The notes: a model not told the origin generated them from the sequence alone. DNA of 64,000 nucleotides from Metabacillus mangrovi (GCF_009711125.1 NZ_WMIB01000012.1:1-64000), one strand, 5' to 3'. Numbered from the stretch's first letter, positions 33,101-41,665 are shown. Numbers and translations: made by a program.

Positions 33101-34601
33101 AGTAAACGTGTTATCACCGGAATACAAACTGGCAAAAGTGAAAGAAACGAGAGCACATGTCCGCAAAGCGCCCGATACTTCTTCTGAAATGCTTGCCCCT
33201 GTTACACGAAATGTAAAGCTTCTTGTTATGAAAACAGAGGGAGACTGGCACCAGGTAAGAATCGGAGACGTGACAGGCTGGATCCAGGCAAAGGATACCG
33301 CGCTTGAGGATTGGACGCTAGGGAAAACGGATGCAAAAGGAACGCTAAAAACAGACCTTCTTGCCATGATTCCTGGAAAAGTTACCATTCAGGCATCAAA
33401 AGAAAGCCGCTACAGCTTCACTCAGGAACTAAATGTCCTGAAAAGCCTCGGCTCCCAGACACCTGAACGGGTAACTGTAACAATGAACGGCAAAACCGGA
33501 AGCCGCAATATTTCATGGACGACAGCTCCTCAAGTTACCGATTCAGTTGTTCAGGTTGCAAAACTGGAAGACTATAAAAAAGCCGGCTTCAACGGCAAAC
33601 GATTCTCAGGCAAAAACGGCAACAGCACACCGCTCAGTATGGATGAAGGCGAGCTTCAGGCACACACCGCGGAAGTACACGCGCTTGTCCCTGGACAGAC
33701 GTACATGTACCGCGTCGGTGACGGAACGCCGGAAGGCTGGAGCGAACCAGCCGAACTGAAAGCAAACGATCCGGTTCGATCCCCATTCACCTTTTTGCTG
33801 ATGGGGGATACCCAGGCACCGCCTAACCAGACACAATCCGGCTTCGGCATCTACACAGAACTGTTCAAAAAAGCAAAAGCGGAAAACCCGGATGCAGCCT
33901 TCATGATGCATGTCGGGGACATGATCGACGACGGAAACCTGTATTCTCACTGGAATGCCTTCTTCGAGTCCATGAAGGACCCGGCGCTCGCACCATCCAC
34001 CGCCATCATGCCGACTGTCGGAAACCATGAAAACATCGGAACAGGCATCCAGACATTCAAAAGCCTGTTCAACATGCCGGACAACGGACCAGACGGCTTT
34101 GAAGGAACCGTCTACTCCTACGACTACGGCGACGCCCACTTCGCCGTCCTGAACACAGAGACCGATGCAGCCGGCCTTCAAAAGCAGGCAGACTGGCTCA
34201 TCAAAGACATGGCCAAATCAAAGAAAAAATGGAAAATCGTCACGTACCACCGCTCAGCATACTACTCCAACCCGCAAGGCGGAGCAGAAGCAGTCAAAAG
34301 CGTATTCCCGAAAGCCTTTGACCAGGCAGGCATCGACCTCGCCATCTCAGGCCACGACCACGCCTACGTCCGCACCCATAAACTGAAGGACGGCAAGCAA
34401 GCAGAAAGCGGCACCACCTACCTGATCGCCGGCTCCACCGGCGGCAAATTCTACGACGCCGTCCCGGCTGACTACATGGACGTCTATTTCGAAGAAAAAA
34501 CACAAGTCTACTCCAGCGTGACAGTAGCAGAGGACGGAATCAAAATCCTCGCCAAATCCCGCGACGGACGTATTGTGGATGAGCATTTAATTAAGAAGTG
34601 A
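30141..34601 (+). CDS. Secreted phosphodiester glycosidase-metallophosphatase multidomain protein
   Basis: 1486 aa from GTG 30141, which has GAGGGGAAA upstream. Signal peptide ending STAAA-EE. Approximate domains: NAGPA-type phosphodiester glycosidase 63-396 (ALNLDGGGSSTF); two Big-type Ig domains 403-566; a carbohydrate-binding-like jelly roll 570-730; Ig-like 733-826; cohesin-like 830-951; SH3 993-1056 (AHVRKAPDTSSEM); purple-acid-phosphatase FN3 1106-1210; metallophosphatase 1213-1466 with LLMGDTQAPP, HVGDMIDDG, VGNHEN and SGHDHAYVRTH. NAGPA removes sugars from phosphodiesters and the C-terminal domain could then release phosphate, so a cell-wall or extracellular glycan-phosphate substrate is plausible. 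No sortase or SLH anchor is seen. Confidence 0.9.
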   Translation: MRKYGKLLSAVFAGVLAFQTGTAGIAFTSTAAAEETSYSLGPIIDQWEKTISPGVEQETITLNSSRGRQEAFVMNVDLDDPEIELDAGLPNGKDFGMQPVRQQAAAASKPGQTVIGAFNADFYNMSNGIPNGTVIHDGKILKSGYKESFGMKKDGTPLFGIPGVQFKLHTEGNIQHIDHLNGSRSANHLALYSAPLKSTGTNTSGTEAVLSVLSGDVHKPGTMKAKVDEIIEGKGNETIEEGKLVLSGHGAGSDKVKNLKPGQEIEIETQISTQWADAEEGLSGNHKLVQGGKKTTLASDSFTKATAPRTAVGKKADGSIFFAVVDGRAPGYSEGITVFELQDMMFEMGAVEALNLDGGGSSTFTSREPGEGGLAVVNRPSDGYERSVANSFLITTSAEEGALSRLAVKPDHLLMLKGSTEDFDAKGTDSEYFPKEISGEPQWKVSGAGTVDDQGNFTAGEAGTAEVQATRDGAEGSASVTVTDKLTDLQLPQDSLTVKKGEELNLMPKASLNGKPVDADPSLFEWKVEGGVGTIDENGVFKAANKTASGKITVTYGDVSDSMEIQTGKLPIILADFEKDFANWTYSGARYKSISIKQTTYPEPARFGQHSLQLNYDFTGTTGTSGAYAHPKQPIAIEDYPEAIGMWVYGDGNNHWLRAQMRDGNNSAFALDFATKMDWKGWKYVEAAVPAGKALPLKMDLAVRLMETSDANKNAGTIYVDNIRAVYGETNDDLVNPVIESTLPSGTVKEAAPVISAVAKDEQTGINPERITMTVDGKNVKHTFDEETGKISYLPAAPMLDGYHMAKLTVQDNFGNETTKSWTFETEAGQAGFKLNAPADAYIGQEYPVTLQVKKAEQLDTLKLKLKADPAVLQADSLKLAEAITPEMTVKNEVNTDGTIEIELKGLNELKGDLEIGHIPFTVSKSAKGNASLRFLSGQLGETDLYVPDVTRELKAHYTVRADRTSTGFPSKVTVEDENGKGVKGAEVNVLSPEYKLAKVKETRAHVRKAPDTSSEMLAPVTRNVKLLVMKTEGDWHQVRIGDVTGWIQAKDTALEDWTLGKTDAKGTLKTDLLAMIPGKVTIQASKESRYSFTQELNVLKSLGSQTPERVTVTMNGKTGSRNISWTTAPQVTDSVVQVAKLEDYKKAGFNGKRFSGKNGNSTPLSMDEGELQAHTAEVHALVPGQTYMYRVGDGTPEGWSEPAELKANDPVRSPFTFLLMGDTQAPPNQTQSGFGIYTELFKKAKAENPDAAFMMHVGDMIDDGNLYSHWNAFFESMKDPALAPSTAIMPTVGNHENIGTGIQTFKSLFNMPDNGPDGFEGTVYSYDYGDAHFAVLNTETDAAGLQKQADWLIKDMAKSKKKWKIVTYHRSAYYSNPQGGAEAVKSVFPKAFDQAGIDLAISGHDHAYVRTHKLKDGKQAESGTTYLIAGSTGGKFYDAVPADYMDVYFEEKTQVYSSVTVAEDGIKILAKSRDGRIVDEHLIKK

Positions 34602-34608
34602 TAGGGAT

Positions 34609-34637
34609 CGGGAGCCTTGCGGGCTCCCGGTTTTTTT
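34609..34637 (+). terminator. Terminator of the large phosphatase gene
   Basis: CGGGAGCC / GGCTCCCG stem with a 5-nt loop followed by seven T. Confidence 0.9.
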
Positions 34638-34665
34638 GGTTTTTGGTTTTGGTGTCTGGGGCACT

Positions 34666-34746
34666 GGTTGCGTTGGTTGGAATGGTTACACCGGTTAGAC
34701 CGGTTGGAACGGTTTGACCGATTAGACCGATTAGACTGGTTGCACT
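34666..34746. repeat. Nine tandem 9-bp repeats
   Basis: Nine consecutive 9-mers built on GGTTAGACC (variants GGTTGGAAT, GATTAGACC and others) with no phase slip. It lies between the terminator and repeat cluster D. On the minus strand the frame repeats Ser-Asn-Arg, but no ribosome site or family supports a gene. Confidence 0.9.
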
Positions 34747-35003
34747 GACCCCACATCCTTTAAAGCATCAGGGGACAAAGACCGTAGCCCCGAACCCCTT
34801 GCCCCTCAACGCTTTACAGATTCGGTGCCAGAGCTTTAGTGCTTTAGCAGAACCGGGGACAGGCACCGCCTCCGACCCCACATCCTTTAAAGCGTTGGGG
34901 GACAAAGACCGTAGCTTCAACCCCCATGCGCCCCAACGGTTTACAGAGAGTAGTGCCAGAGCTTTAGTGCGTTAGCAGAGTGAGGGACAGGCACCGGCTC
35001 AAA
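34745..35003. repeat. Dispersed 130-bp repeat, cluster D (two units, inverted)
   Basis: Two tandem units in the opposite orientation to clusters B and C. GTGCCAGAGCTTTAGTG occurs near 34831 and 34952, and GACCCCACATCCTTTAAAGC near 34747 and 34875. A partial third copy (GACCCCACATCC) is near 35030. It fills the gap upstream of gatC. Confidence 0.82.
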
Positions 35004-35110
35004 TTTAACCCATTTCAGTCTGCTGCCTCCGACCCCACATCCTTGCCTGCCCACCGCCAGCCCTGTCTGACCCCAATTACCCTGCTTCCCAACTCCCATC
35101 CCCCAAAACC

Positions 35111-35140
35111 TTGCTTTCCCCTACGCTATTTTGGTATCAT
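35111..35140 (+). promoter_or_regulatory. Possible gatCAB promoter
   Basis: TTGCTT at 35111-35116, 18-bp spacer, TATCAT at 35135-35140, 44 nt upstream of gatC. Confidence 0.5.
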
Positions 35141-35183
35141 CAGAGTATTGTCTAGGCACGATTTTATTGGAGGTGAACGGTTG

Positions 35184-35474
35184 ATGTCACGCATTTCGAC
35201 GGACCAGGTTAAGCACGTTGCGCACCTTGCGCGTTTGGCGATTACGGAAGAGGAAGCTCAGATGTTCACAAAGCAGCTGGATGCGATTATTTCTTTTGCG
35301 GAGCAGCTGAATGAATTGGATACTGAAAATGTTGAGCTGACGACTCACGTTTTGGATATGAAAAATGTCATGAGAGAGGACAAGCCGGCTAAAGGTCTTC
35401 CGGTTGAGGACGTTGTGAAAAACGCTCCGGACCAGAAAGACGGATATATCCGCGTTCCGACCATTCTTGAATAA
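35184..35474 (+). CDS. gatC: Asp-tRNA(Asn)/Glu-tRNA(Gln) amidotransferase subunit C
   Basis: A 96-aa stabilising subunit of the GatCAB complex that amidates misacylated tRNAs. It starts [20 protein letters not shown] and ends [12 protein letters not shown], the family ends. GGAGGTGAA lies upstream of ATG 35184; the longer open frame runs into repeat DNA and is rejected. First gene of gatC-gatA-gatB. Confidence 0.96.
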   Translation: MSRISTDQVKHVAHLARLAITEEEAQMFTKQLDAIISFAEQLNELDTENVELTTHVLDMKNVMREDKPAKGLPVEDVVKNAPDQKDGYIRVPTILE

Positions 35475-35488
35475 GGGAGGGAAACCAG

Positions 35489-36946
35489 GTGTCATTATTT
35501 GACCATAAGATTTCCGAGTTAAAGCAGCGTTTACATAAAAAAGACATCACCGTTACGGATCTCGTGGATGAGTCCTACAAACGGATCAGTGAAGTAGAAG
35601 ATAAAGTACAGGCGTTCATGACGCTTGATGAAGAGCGTGCACGTTCTTATGCGAAGCAATTGGACGAGGCGGTCGGCACACGCGATGAGCTTGGCCTTCT
35701 TTTCGGTATACCGATCGGTGTGAAAGACAACATCGTGACGAAAGATCTTCGTACGACGTGCTCCAGCAAAATTTTAGAAAACTTCATGCCGATTTATGAT
35801 GCGACGGTTGTGCAAAAGCTTCAGCAGGCAGAATCCGTTACGATCGGCAAATTGAACATGGATGAGTTCGCGATGGGTTCTTCTACAGAGAACTCCGGAT
35901 TCAAGCCGACACGGAACCCGTGGAATCTTGAAACCGTGCCGGGCGGATCAAGCGGCGGTTCGGCTGCATCGGTTGCAGCCGGCGAGGTTCCTTTTTCCCT
36001 TGGCTCTGACACAGGCGGTTCCATCCGTCAGCCGGCAGCATATTGCGGCGTTGTCGGATTGAAGCCTACGTACGGCCGTGTTTCCCGTTTCGGACTTGTG
36101 GCATTCGCGTCCTCTCTGGACCAGATCGGCCCGATTACCCGTACAGTTGAAGACAATGCGTACCTCCTTCAAGCGATTGCAGGCGGAGATCAAATGGATA
36201 CAACCTCTGCAAATGTGGACGTTCCAGATTATGTTTCTTCCTTAACAGGCGATATTAAAGGTCTGAAAATCGCCGTGCCAAAAGAATACCTTGGCGAAGG
36301 GGTCAGCGAAGAAGCGAAAAATTCCGTTCTTGAAGCACTTAAAGTCCTTGAGGCGCAAGGTGCGACATGGGAAGAAGTATCGCTTCCGCATTCAAAATAT
36401 GCGCTTGCGACTTACTATCTGCTCGCGTCATCCGAAGCTTCATCCAACCTTTCCCGCTTTGACGGAATCCGCTACGGATACCGTACAGACAATGCGGAAA
36501 ACCTGATTGACCTGTACAAGCAGACCCGTGCGGAAGGCTTCGGAAACGAAGTGAAGCGCCGGATCATGCTTGGAACGTTCGCGCTCAGCTCCGGCTACTA
36601 TGATGCGTACTATAAAAAGGCGCAAAAAGTGCGTACGCTCATTAAAAAAGATTTCGAAGATGTTTTTGAAAAGTACGATGTCATTGTTGGACCGACGACT
36701 CCGACTCCTGCTTTCAAAATCGGCGAAAAAACAGACGACCCGCTTACGATGTATGCGAACGATATTTTAACGATTCCAGTTAACCTTGCAGGCGTGCCGG
36801 GAATCTCTGTCCCTTGCGGATTCTCTAACGGTCTTCCGCTCGGACTTCAAATCATCGGCAAGCACTTTGACGAAAGCACCATTTACCGTGTTGCCCATGT
36901 ATTTGAGCAAGCGACGGACCATCATAAAGCAAAACCTGAATTGTAA
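35489..36946 (+). CDS. gatA: Asp-tRNA(Asn)/Glu-tRNA(Gln) amidotransferase subunit A
   Basis: A 485-aa amidase-signature enzyme that releases ammonia from glutamine for the amidation. The catalytic triad is visible as Lys79 (GVKDNI), Ser154 ([11 protein letters not shown]) and Ser178 ([11 protein letters not shown]). The start is GTG 35489 with AGGGAGGG upstream, 14 nt after gatC. Confidence 0.97.
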   Translation: MSLFDHKISELKQRLHKKDITVTDLVDESYKRISEVEDKVQAFMTLDEERARSYAKQLDEAVGTRDELGLLFGIPIGVKDNIVTKDLRTTCSSKILENFMPIYDATVVQKLQQAESVTIGKLNMDEFAMGSSTENSGFKPTRNPWNLETVPGGSSGGSAASVAAGEVPFSLGSDTGGSIRQPAAYCGVVGLKPTYGRVSRFGLVAFASSLDQIGPITRTVEDNAYLLQAIAGGDQMDTTSANVDVPDYVSSLTGDIKGLKIAVPKEYLGEGVSEEAKNSVLEALKVLEAQGATWEEVSLPHSKYALATYYLLASSEASSNLSRFDGIRYGYRTDNAENLIDLYKQTRAEGFGNEVKRRIMLGTFALSSGYYDAYYKKAQKVRTLIKKDFEDVFEKYDVIVGPTTPTPAFKIGEKTDDPLTMYANDILTIPVNLAGVPGISVPCGFSNGLPLGLQIIGKHFDESTIYRVAHVFEQATDHHKAKPEL

Positions 36947-36958
36947 GGGGTGAAAATA

Positions 36959-38389
36959 ATGAACTTTGAAACGGTGATTGGACTTGAGGTCCACGTTGAG
37001 CTTAAAACGAATTCAAAAATCTTCTCCGCTTCTCCGAACCATTTTGGAGCGGATCCGAATACGAATACGTCCGTGATCGACCTCGGCTACCCGGGCGTCC
37101 TTCCGGTATTGAACAAGGAAGCCGTGAACTTCGCGATGAAGGCTGCGATGGCGCTGAACTGTGAAATCGCAACGGACACGAAGTTTGACCGCAAAAACTA
37201 CTTTTATCCGGATAATCCGAAAGCGTATCAAATCTCTCAATTTGATAAGCCAATCGGTGAAAACGGCTGGATCGAAATTGAAGTTGGCGGAAAGAAGAAG
37301 AAGATCGGGATTACCCGTCTTCACCTTGAAGAAGATGCGGGCAAGCTGAACCATACGGGCGACGGCTTCTCCCTTGTTGACTTTAACCGTCAGGGTACAC
37401 CGCTTGTGGAAATTGTTTCCGAGCCGGATATCCGTACGCCGGAAGAAGCGTATGCGTATCTTGAGAAATTAAAATCCATTATCCAATATACAGGTGTTTC
37501 GGACTGTAAGATGGAAGAGGGTTCTCTTCGCTGTGACGCGAACATTTCCCTCCGTCCAGTCGGCCAGGAGCAGTTCGGTACGAAAGCTGAGCTGAAAAAC
37601 CTGAACTCCTTCAACTTCGTCCGCAAAGGATTGGAGCACGAGGAAAAACGCCAGGCAGAGGTTCTATTGTCCGGCGGAATCATCGAGCAGGAGACACGCC
37701 GCTTTGATGAATCTACAGGTAAAACCCTTCTAATGCGTGTAAAAGAAGGATCCGACGACTACCGTTACTTCCCGGAGCCTGATCTTGTTTCCCTTTACAT
37801 TGATGAAGAGTGGAAAGAACGCATCCGTGCTGAAATTCCTGAGCTTCCGGATGAGCGCAAAGCACGCTACGTTTCAGAGCTTGGCCTTCCGGCATACGAT
37901 GCCATGGTTCTCACGCTTACGAAAGAGATGTCCGATTTCTTTGAAGCAACCGTCAAAACCGGCGCCGATGCAAAACAGGCATCCAACTGGCTGATGGGTG
38001 AGGTATCAGCTTACCTGAACTCAGAGAACAAAGAGCTTGAAGATACAGCTCTTACTCCTGTAGGACTGGCAGGCATGATCAAGCTGATCGAAGCAGGAAC
38101 GATCTCTTCCAAAATCGCGAAAAAGGTATTCAAAGAGCTTATCGAAAACGGCGGCGACGCTGAGAAAATCGTTAAAGACAAAGGACTCGTCCAAATCTCT
38201 GACGAAGGTGCACTCCGTACATTCGTCAACGACGCTCTCGATGCGAACCCGCAATCAATCGAAGACTTCAAGAACGGCAAGGACCGTGCCATCGGCTTCC
38301 TCGTTGGCCAAATCATGAAAGCCTCCAAAGGCCAGGCCAACCCGCCAATGGTCAACAAGCTTCTCATGGAAGAAATCAATAAACGATAA
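36959..38389 (+). CDS. gatB: Asp-tRNA(Asn)/Glu-tRNA(Gln) amidotransferase subunit B
   Basis: 476 aa. It activates the tRNA-bound glutamate or aspartate and transfers ammonia. [15 protein letters not shown] is the canonical start, and KRKNYFYPD-like [18 protein letters not shown] near 80 and LEEDAGKL near 124 are family motifs. A YqeY-like tail domain ends the protein ([16 protein letters not shown]). AAGGGG sits 8 nt before ATG 36959; an upstream in-frame GTG is less likely. Confidence 0.97.
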   Translation: MNFETVIGLEVHVELKTNSKIFSASPNHFGADPNTNTSVIDLGYPGVLPVLNKEAVNFAMKAAMALNCEIATDTKFDRKNYFYPDNPKAYQISQFDKPIGENGWIEIEVGGKKKKIGITRLHLEEDAGKLNHTGDGFSLVDFNRQGTPLVEIVSEPDIRTPEEAYAYLEKLKSIIQYTGVSDCKMEEGSLRCDANISLRPVGQEQFGTKAELKNLNSFNFVRKGLEHEEKRQAEVLLSGGIIEQETRRFDESTGKTLLMRVKEGSDDYRYFPEPDLVSLYIDEEWKERIRAEIPELPDERKARYVSELGLPAYDAMVLTLTKEMSDFFEATVKTGADAKQASNWLMGEVSAYLNSENKELEDTALTPVGLAGMIKLIEAGTISSKIAKKVFKELIENGGDAEKIVKDKGLVQISDEGALRTFVNDALDANPQSIEDFKNGKDRAIGFLVGQIMKASKGQANPPMVNKLLMEEINKR

Positions 38390-38394
38390 GAAAA

Positions 38395-38429
38395 AAGCTT
38401 TCAGGGCGTTTTGCTCTGGAAGCTTTTTT
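38395..38429 (+). terminator. gatCAB terminator
   Basis: AAAGCTTTC.. / ..GGAAGCTTT stem with a GC-rich inner loop, followed by a T tract. The stem contains one or two mismatches. Confidence 0.8.
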
Positions 38430-38448
38430 GTGTCGAATTTTGCAGAAA

Positions 38449-38537
38449 CGATAATATATCAGGATTTTCGATAATAAGCGGATCCAATTCGATAATATAT
38501 TAAGATTTTCGATAATAAATGGGAAAATTCGATAATA
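38449..38537. repeat. Phased AT-rich repeat array, CGATAATA type (cluster 2)
   Basis: CGATAATA starts at 38449, 38469, 38490, 38510 and 38530: steps of 20, 21, 20 and 20 bp. A weaker CGAATTTT is at 38434. Same word and period as 437-545, some 38 kb away. Confidence 0.87.
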
Positions 38538-38661
38538 AAACAAAAAGCTTTGATCAGTGGATCCTATTTTTGCTGCCAAAAGAATTAACGATGAATAAAA
38601 AAGCGGTATTTTTCTGTACTTCCGGGAAAATAAGAATAGAAACAAACTGGAGGGATACATT

Positions 38662-39456
38662 TTGGATACACAGCTGTCAGGAAAACGTGCGTTAGTCACG
38701 GGATCTACATCCGGGATCGGAAGGGCGATCGCGTTTGCTCTTGCAAAGGAGGGTGCCTCTGTCATCATCAGCGGTCGGAGCGGCAGCCGGGTGGAGAAGA
38801 CGATTGAAGAGATGAAGAAGCAGCTTCCGGAAGGGGATTTTCTTAAGGGAGTGGCGGACTTGGGGACTGAGGAAGGGTGCCGCAAGCTGATGGAGGAATT
38901 TCCGGAGGTGGATATTCTGGTTAATAATCTAGGGATATTTGAGCCGAAGGAGTATTTTGATATTACAGATGAAGAATGGATGAAGTTTTTTGAAGTGAAC
39001 ATTATGAGCGGTGTCCGGCTGACCAGGACATACGTTGAAAAAATGATTGCTAATAAAGAGGGGCGTGTCATTTTCATTGCCAGCGAAGCAGCAGTCATGC
39101 CGTCACAGGAAATGGCTCATTACAGCGCGACGAAAACGATGCAGCTCTCCATTTCGAGGAGCCTGGCAGAATTAACAGCGGGAACGAATGCTACGGTTAA
39201 CACCATCATGCCGGGCTCTACGCTTACAACAGGGGTCAAGAACATGCTGGAATCCCTGTATCCGGATGACGGGCTCTCCGTTCAGGAGGCAGAGGAAAAG
39301 TTTATGAAAGAGAACAGGCCGACTTCCATTATTCAGAGGCTGATCCGGCCGGAGGAAATTGCTCATTTTACGGTGTTTCTGGCGAGTCCATTATCATCTG
39401 CGATTAACGGAGCTGCACTCAGAGCAGATGGGGGATTGGTAAGGAGTGTGTTTTAA
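38662..39456 (+). CDS. SDR family oxidoreductase
   Basis: A 264-aa short-chain dehydrogenase. Cofactor loop TGSTSGIGRAIA at about 14-25, NNLG near 92 and the catalytic YSATK at about 153-157 are all present. The start is TTG 38662 with GGAGGG upstream. The sequence resembles 3-oxoacyl-ACP-reductase-like SDRs, but the substrate cannot be read from it. It is monocistronic, between a repeat array and a bidirectional terminator. Confidence 0.9.
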   Translation: MDTQLSGKRALVTGSTSGIGRAIAFALAKEGASVIISGRSGSRVEKTIEEMKKQLPEGDFLKGVADLGTEEGCRKLMEEFPEVDILVNNLGIFEPKEYFDITDEEWMKFFEVNIMSGVRLTRTYVEKMIANKEGRVIFIASEAAVMPSQEMAHYSATKTMQLSISRSLAELTAGTNATVNTIMPGSTLTTGVKNMLESLYPDDGLSVQEAEEKFMKENRPTSIIQRLIRPEEIAHFTVFLASPLSSAINGAALRADGGLVRSVF

Positions 39457-39462
39457 AAAGCA

Positions 39463-39493
39463 AAAAGAGCGGACTGAATCTGTCCGCTCTTTT
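39463..39493. terminator. Bidirectional terminator between SDR and MutS2-like genes
   Basis: AAAAGAGCGGAC / GTCCGCTCTTTT perfect 12-bp stem, 7-nt loop, with A and T tracts on either side, between convergent genes. Confidence 0.92.
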
Positions 39494-39512
39494 CCGTTTC
39501 TTCAATAACCTG

Positions 39513-41414
39513 TTAGTTATCCTTCTTCATTTCTTTTTGAATTTTCTTCAGTGCTTTCTTCGATCCCCGTTCGATATCGTGCGCAAGCTTCCTCGTCTGA
39601 TAATCGGTGAACAGCTGATCCAAATCGTAGCCCTCCGGATACAGTTCGGCCGCTTTGAAGTTGAGCTTCAGGCGCTTATCGAGGATTTCATGCATTTCTC
39701 CCTTATAAAATACAGTTACGTTGCGGGATTTGTTCCGCTCTTTGTAAACAATCCCGGTGTCGTTGTATTGAAGGAGTGTGACTTTGTCTCCCTTTTGAAA
39801 GTCGGTGATCTCTTCAGGAAGCTGACTGGCCGTTTTTGCTGGCTTTCTGATTTTATTTTCATTCACTTTTTCAAGACGGTATGCCTTGTTTTCCATGTAG
39901 GCTTTCGCCCGATCGAGAACGGCTTCTTTTATGTTCATTTTCCTGGAGATCCAAAGGGCGTTGCTGTCTCCTGATTCCCCAATGATCAGCCGGTAGGCGG
40001 GCTCGAGTGTTTCCTGTTTAAACTGCATGGCAGCATTCATGAAGTCCGGGTGCAGTTCGGAAAAGCGCTTGATTTCACCATAGTGGGTTGTGGCCACTGT
40101 GATGCAGCCTATATGATAAAACTCTTCCAAAATGGAGATGGCTAAGGCGGCCCCCTCATTTGGCTCGGTTCCGCTGCCGATCTCATCAAAAAGGAGAAGT
40201 GTATGGTTGTTGGACTGACTCATGATTTCCGATAAATTTTTCATATGGGAGGAAAACGTGCTCAGCGCGTTCTCCAAGCTCTGATTATCGCCGATATCAG
40301 CGAAAACTCTGTCAAATACTGAGATTACCGTACCCCTTTCCGCAGGAATATGAAACCCCGAAAGGACAGCAAGGGTGATCAATCCAATGGTTTTCAGAAC
40401 GATCGTTTTGCCGCCGGCATTCGGACCTGTAATGACCAGGCTGCGGTATCCGTTCCCGATTTCAAAATCAAGCGGAACGGCATTACCGGTCAGGAGCGGA
40501 TGCTTGCACTGTACAAGCTTGATGTGGCCTGTATCATTAAGCTCCGGCTCAATCCCGCGTATATGCTGGCTGTATTTTCCTTTTGCAAACACCATATCGT
40601 ACTGGCTGATCAGCTCCATGTTGATTAGGATGCCAGGAAGATGATCGATAATGATCCCGGTGAGCGTTGCCAGAATCTGATATTCCTCTATAGCTTCTTC
40701 GGCCCTCAGCCGTTCCAGGTCCCCGTTCAGCTTCGCTACACTGTGCGGCTCCATAAAAACGGTAGAGCCTTTAGAAGAAATTTCTACAATGGAACCGGCC
40801 ACCTGATTTTTATAGGAAGCCTTTACCGGAATGGTGAACCTGTCGTTTTTCCGGCTGATAAAGGTATCCTGGAGGTATTTCCTGTTCTCGCTGCTATTCA
40901 TAAATTTCGTCAGCAGGGCTTTGATTTTCTCTTCTTTTCCCTCGATCTGGTCGCGGATTTTCTTTAGGTCCCTGCTCGCAGATGAATCCACTTTTCCATT
41001 TTTGATAGCAGTATTGATTTCTTCTTCCGCTTCCCTATACTCAGACATGGATTGTGCATAAGAAGATAGGACGGGTGCGAAAAATTCACGATCCAGCATA
41101 AACTTTTTTAATTTCCGGCATCCTCTTAAAAAGTCTGACAGGCTGATTAATTCATCCGGGCTTAAAATGATGCCTTTTTCTGCATGTTGGATGGTTCCTT
41201 CAATATTTGTAACACCGGAGAACGGTACGTGCCCATCCGCGTCTAAAATCGCGCGGGCCTCAGATGTTTCGTTTAAACGGATCTTCACCACTTCCATGCT
41301 TGAGGCAGGCCCCAGCTTATCCAGCAGATTTTTGCCAAGTCCACTCGTGCAATAGGATTTAATGACTTCCTTCAACTCGCTGTATTGCAATTTATCAAAC
41401 GTCTCTGTATTCAT
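39513..41414 (-). CDS. MutS2-like ATPase lacking the Smr domain
   Basis: 633 aa, against about 785 for B. subtilis MutS2 (from memory). The core (dimerising coiled coil and ABC-type ATPase) is complete: Walker A GPNAGGKT near residue 327, LLLFDEIGSGTEP near 405 and the ATTHYGEIK switch near 443. A KOW-like segment follows (FQKGDKVTLLQYNDTGIV near 545). The protein then ends in a basic helix instead of the Smr domain with its LDLRG-type motif. MutS2 proteins act on recombination intermediates or split collided ribosomes; which applies here is unknown. ATG with GAGGAG upstream. Confidence 0.88.
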   Translation of the reverse strand: MNTETFDKLQYSELKEVIKSYCTSGLGKNLLDKLGPASSMEVVKIRLNETSEARAILDADGHVPFSGVTNIEGTIQHAEKGIILSPDELISLSDFLRGCRKLKKFMLDREFFAPVLSSYAQSMSEYREAEEEINTAIKNGKVDSSASRDLKKIRDQIEGKEEKIKALLTKFMNSSENRKYLQDTFISRKNDRFTIPVKASYKNQVAGSIVEISSKGSTVFMEPHSVAKLNGDLERLRAEEAIEEYQILATLTGIIIDHLPGILINMELISQYDMVFAKGKYSQHIRGIEPELNDTGHIKLVQCKHPLLTGNAVPLDFEIGNGYRSLVITGPNAGGKTIVLKTIGLITLAVLSGFHIPAERGTVISVFDRVFADIGDNQSLENALSTFSSHMKNLSEIMSQSNNHTLLLFDEIGSGTEPNEGAALAISILEEFYHIGCITVATTHYGEIKRFSELHPDFMNAAMQFKQETLEPAYRLIIGESGDSNALWISRKMNIKEAVLDRAKAYMENKAYRLEKVNENKIRKPAKTASQLPEEITDFQKGDKVTLLQYNDTGIVYKERNKSRNVTVFYKGEMHEILDKRLKLNFKAAELYPEGYDLDQLFTDYQTRKLAHDIERGSKKALKKIQKEMKKDN

Positions 41415-41493
41415 TTACTAGCTCCTCACGATTATTTGTACAATCAAATGAAGATACCTTGTCAGATGGAGAGAACAAGCCAAATTTTAAACA

Positions 41494-41524
41494 CAAAAAA
41501 AGCTGCAGAGATCCTGCAGCTTTT
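41494..41524 (-). terminator. Terminator upstream of the MutS2-like gene
   Basis: On the minus strand GCTGCAG / CTGCAGC with a 5-nt loop is followed by seven T. It lies about 30 nt downstream of the small ORF at 41555-41665. Confidence 0.8.
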
Positions 41525-41554
41525 CCTTCACAAGGCACAGACAAATAAACGGCA

Positions 41555-41665
41555 TCATCCTGCCGGGCTGTCTGCTTTTTTATGAAAGGTACAGGCATCT
41601 TCATAGGTTTGAAATGAATCCACAGCAAATAAAGGGAGTGATTCCCCGTTTTTCACAAGATTCAA
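41555..41665 (-). CDS. Candidate 36-aa small protein
   Basis: An ORF from TTG 41665 (alternative GTG 41656), reading MNLVKNGESLPLFAVDSF and ending HKKADSPAG. Composition is protein-like, with no signal or membrane segment. AGGAG lies 11 nt before the TTG and an intrinsic terminator follows, so a short transcript is likely. It may be a small protein or a leader for the MutS2-like gene. No family recognised; it could also be a gene remnant, since another frame stays open past the stop. Confidence 0.4.
   Translation of the reverse strand: MNLVKNGESLPLFAVDSFQTYEDACTFHKKADSPAG

Noticed and set aside
34508-34756. Minus-strand frame with repeated Ser-Asn-Arg
   Set aside because: It is the translation of a 9-bp tandem repeat beside a terminator and has no start signal.
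38376-39098. Minus-strand frame of 240 codons
   Set aside because: It covers the SDR gene in antisense and then the CGATAATA array; no ribosome site and no family.
41385-41628. Overlapping frames of 66 and 77 codons on opposite strands
   Set aside because: Both run through the terminator at 41494-41524; the shorter 36-codon frame with a ribosome site and a following terminator is the better candidate.
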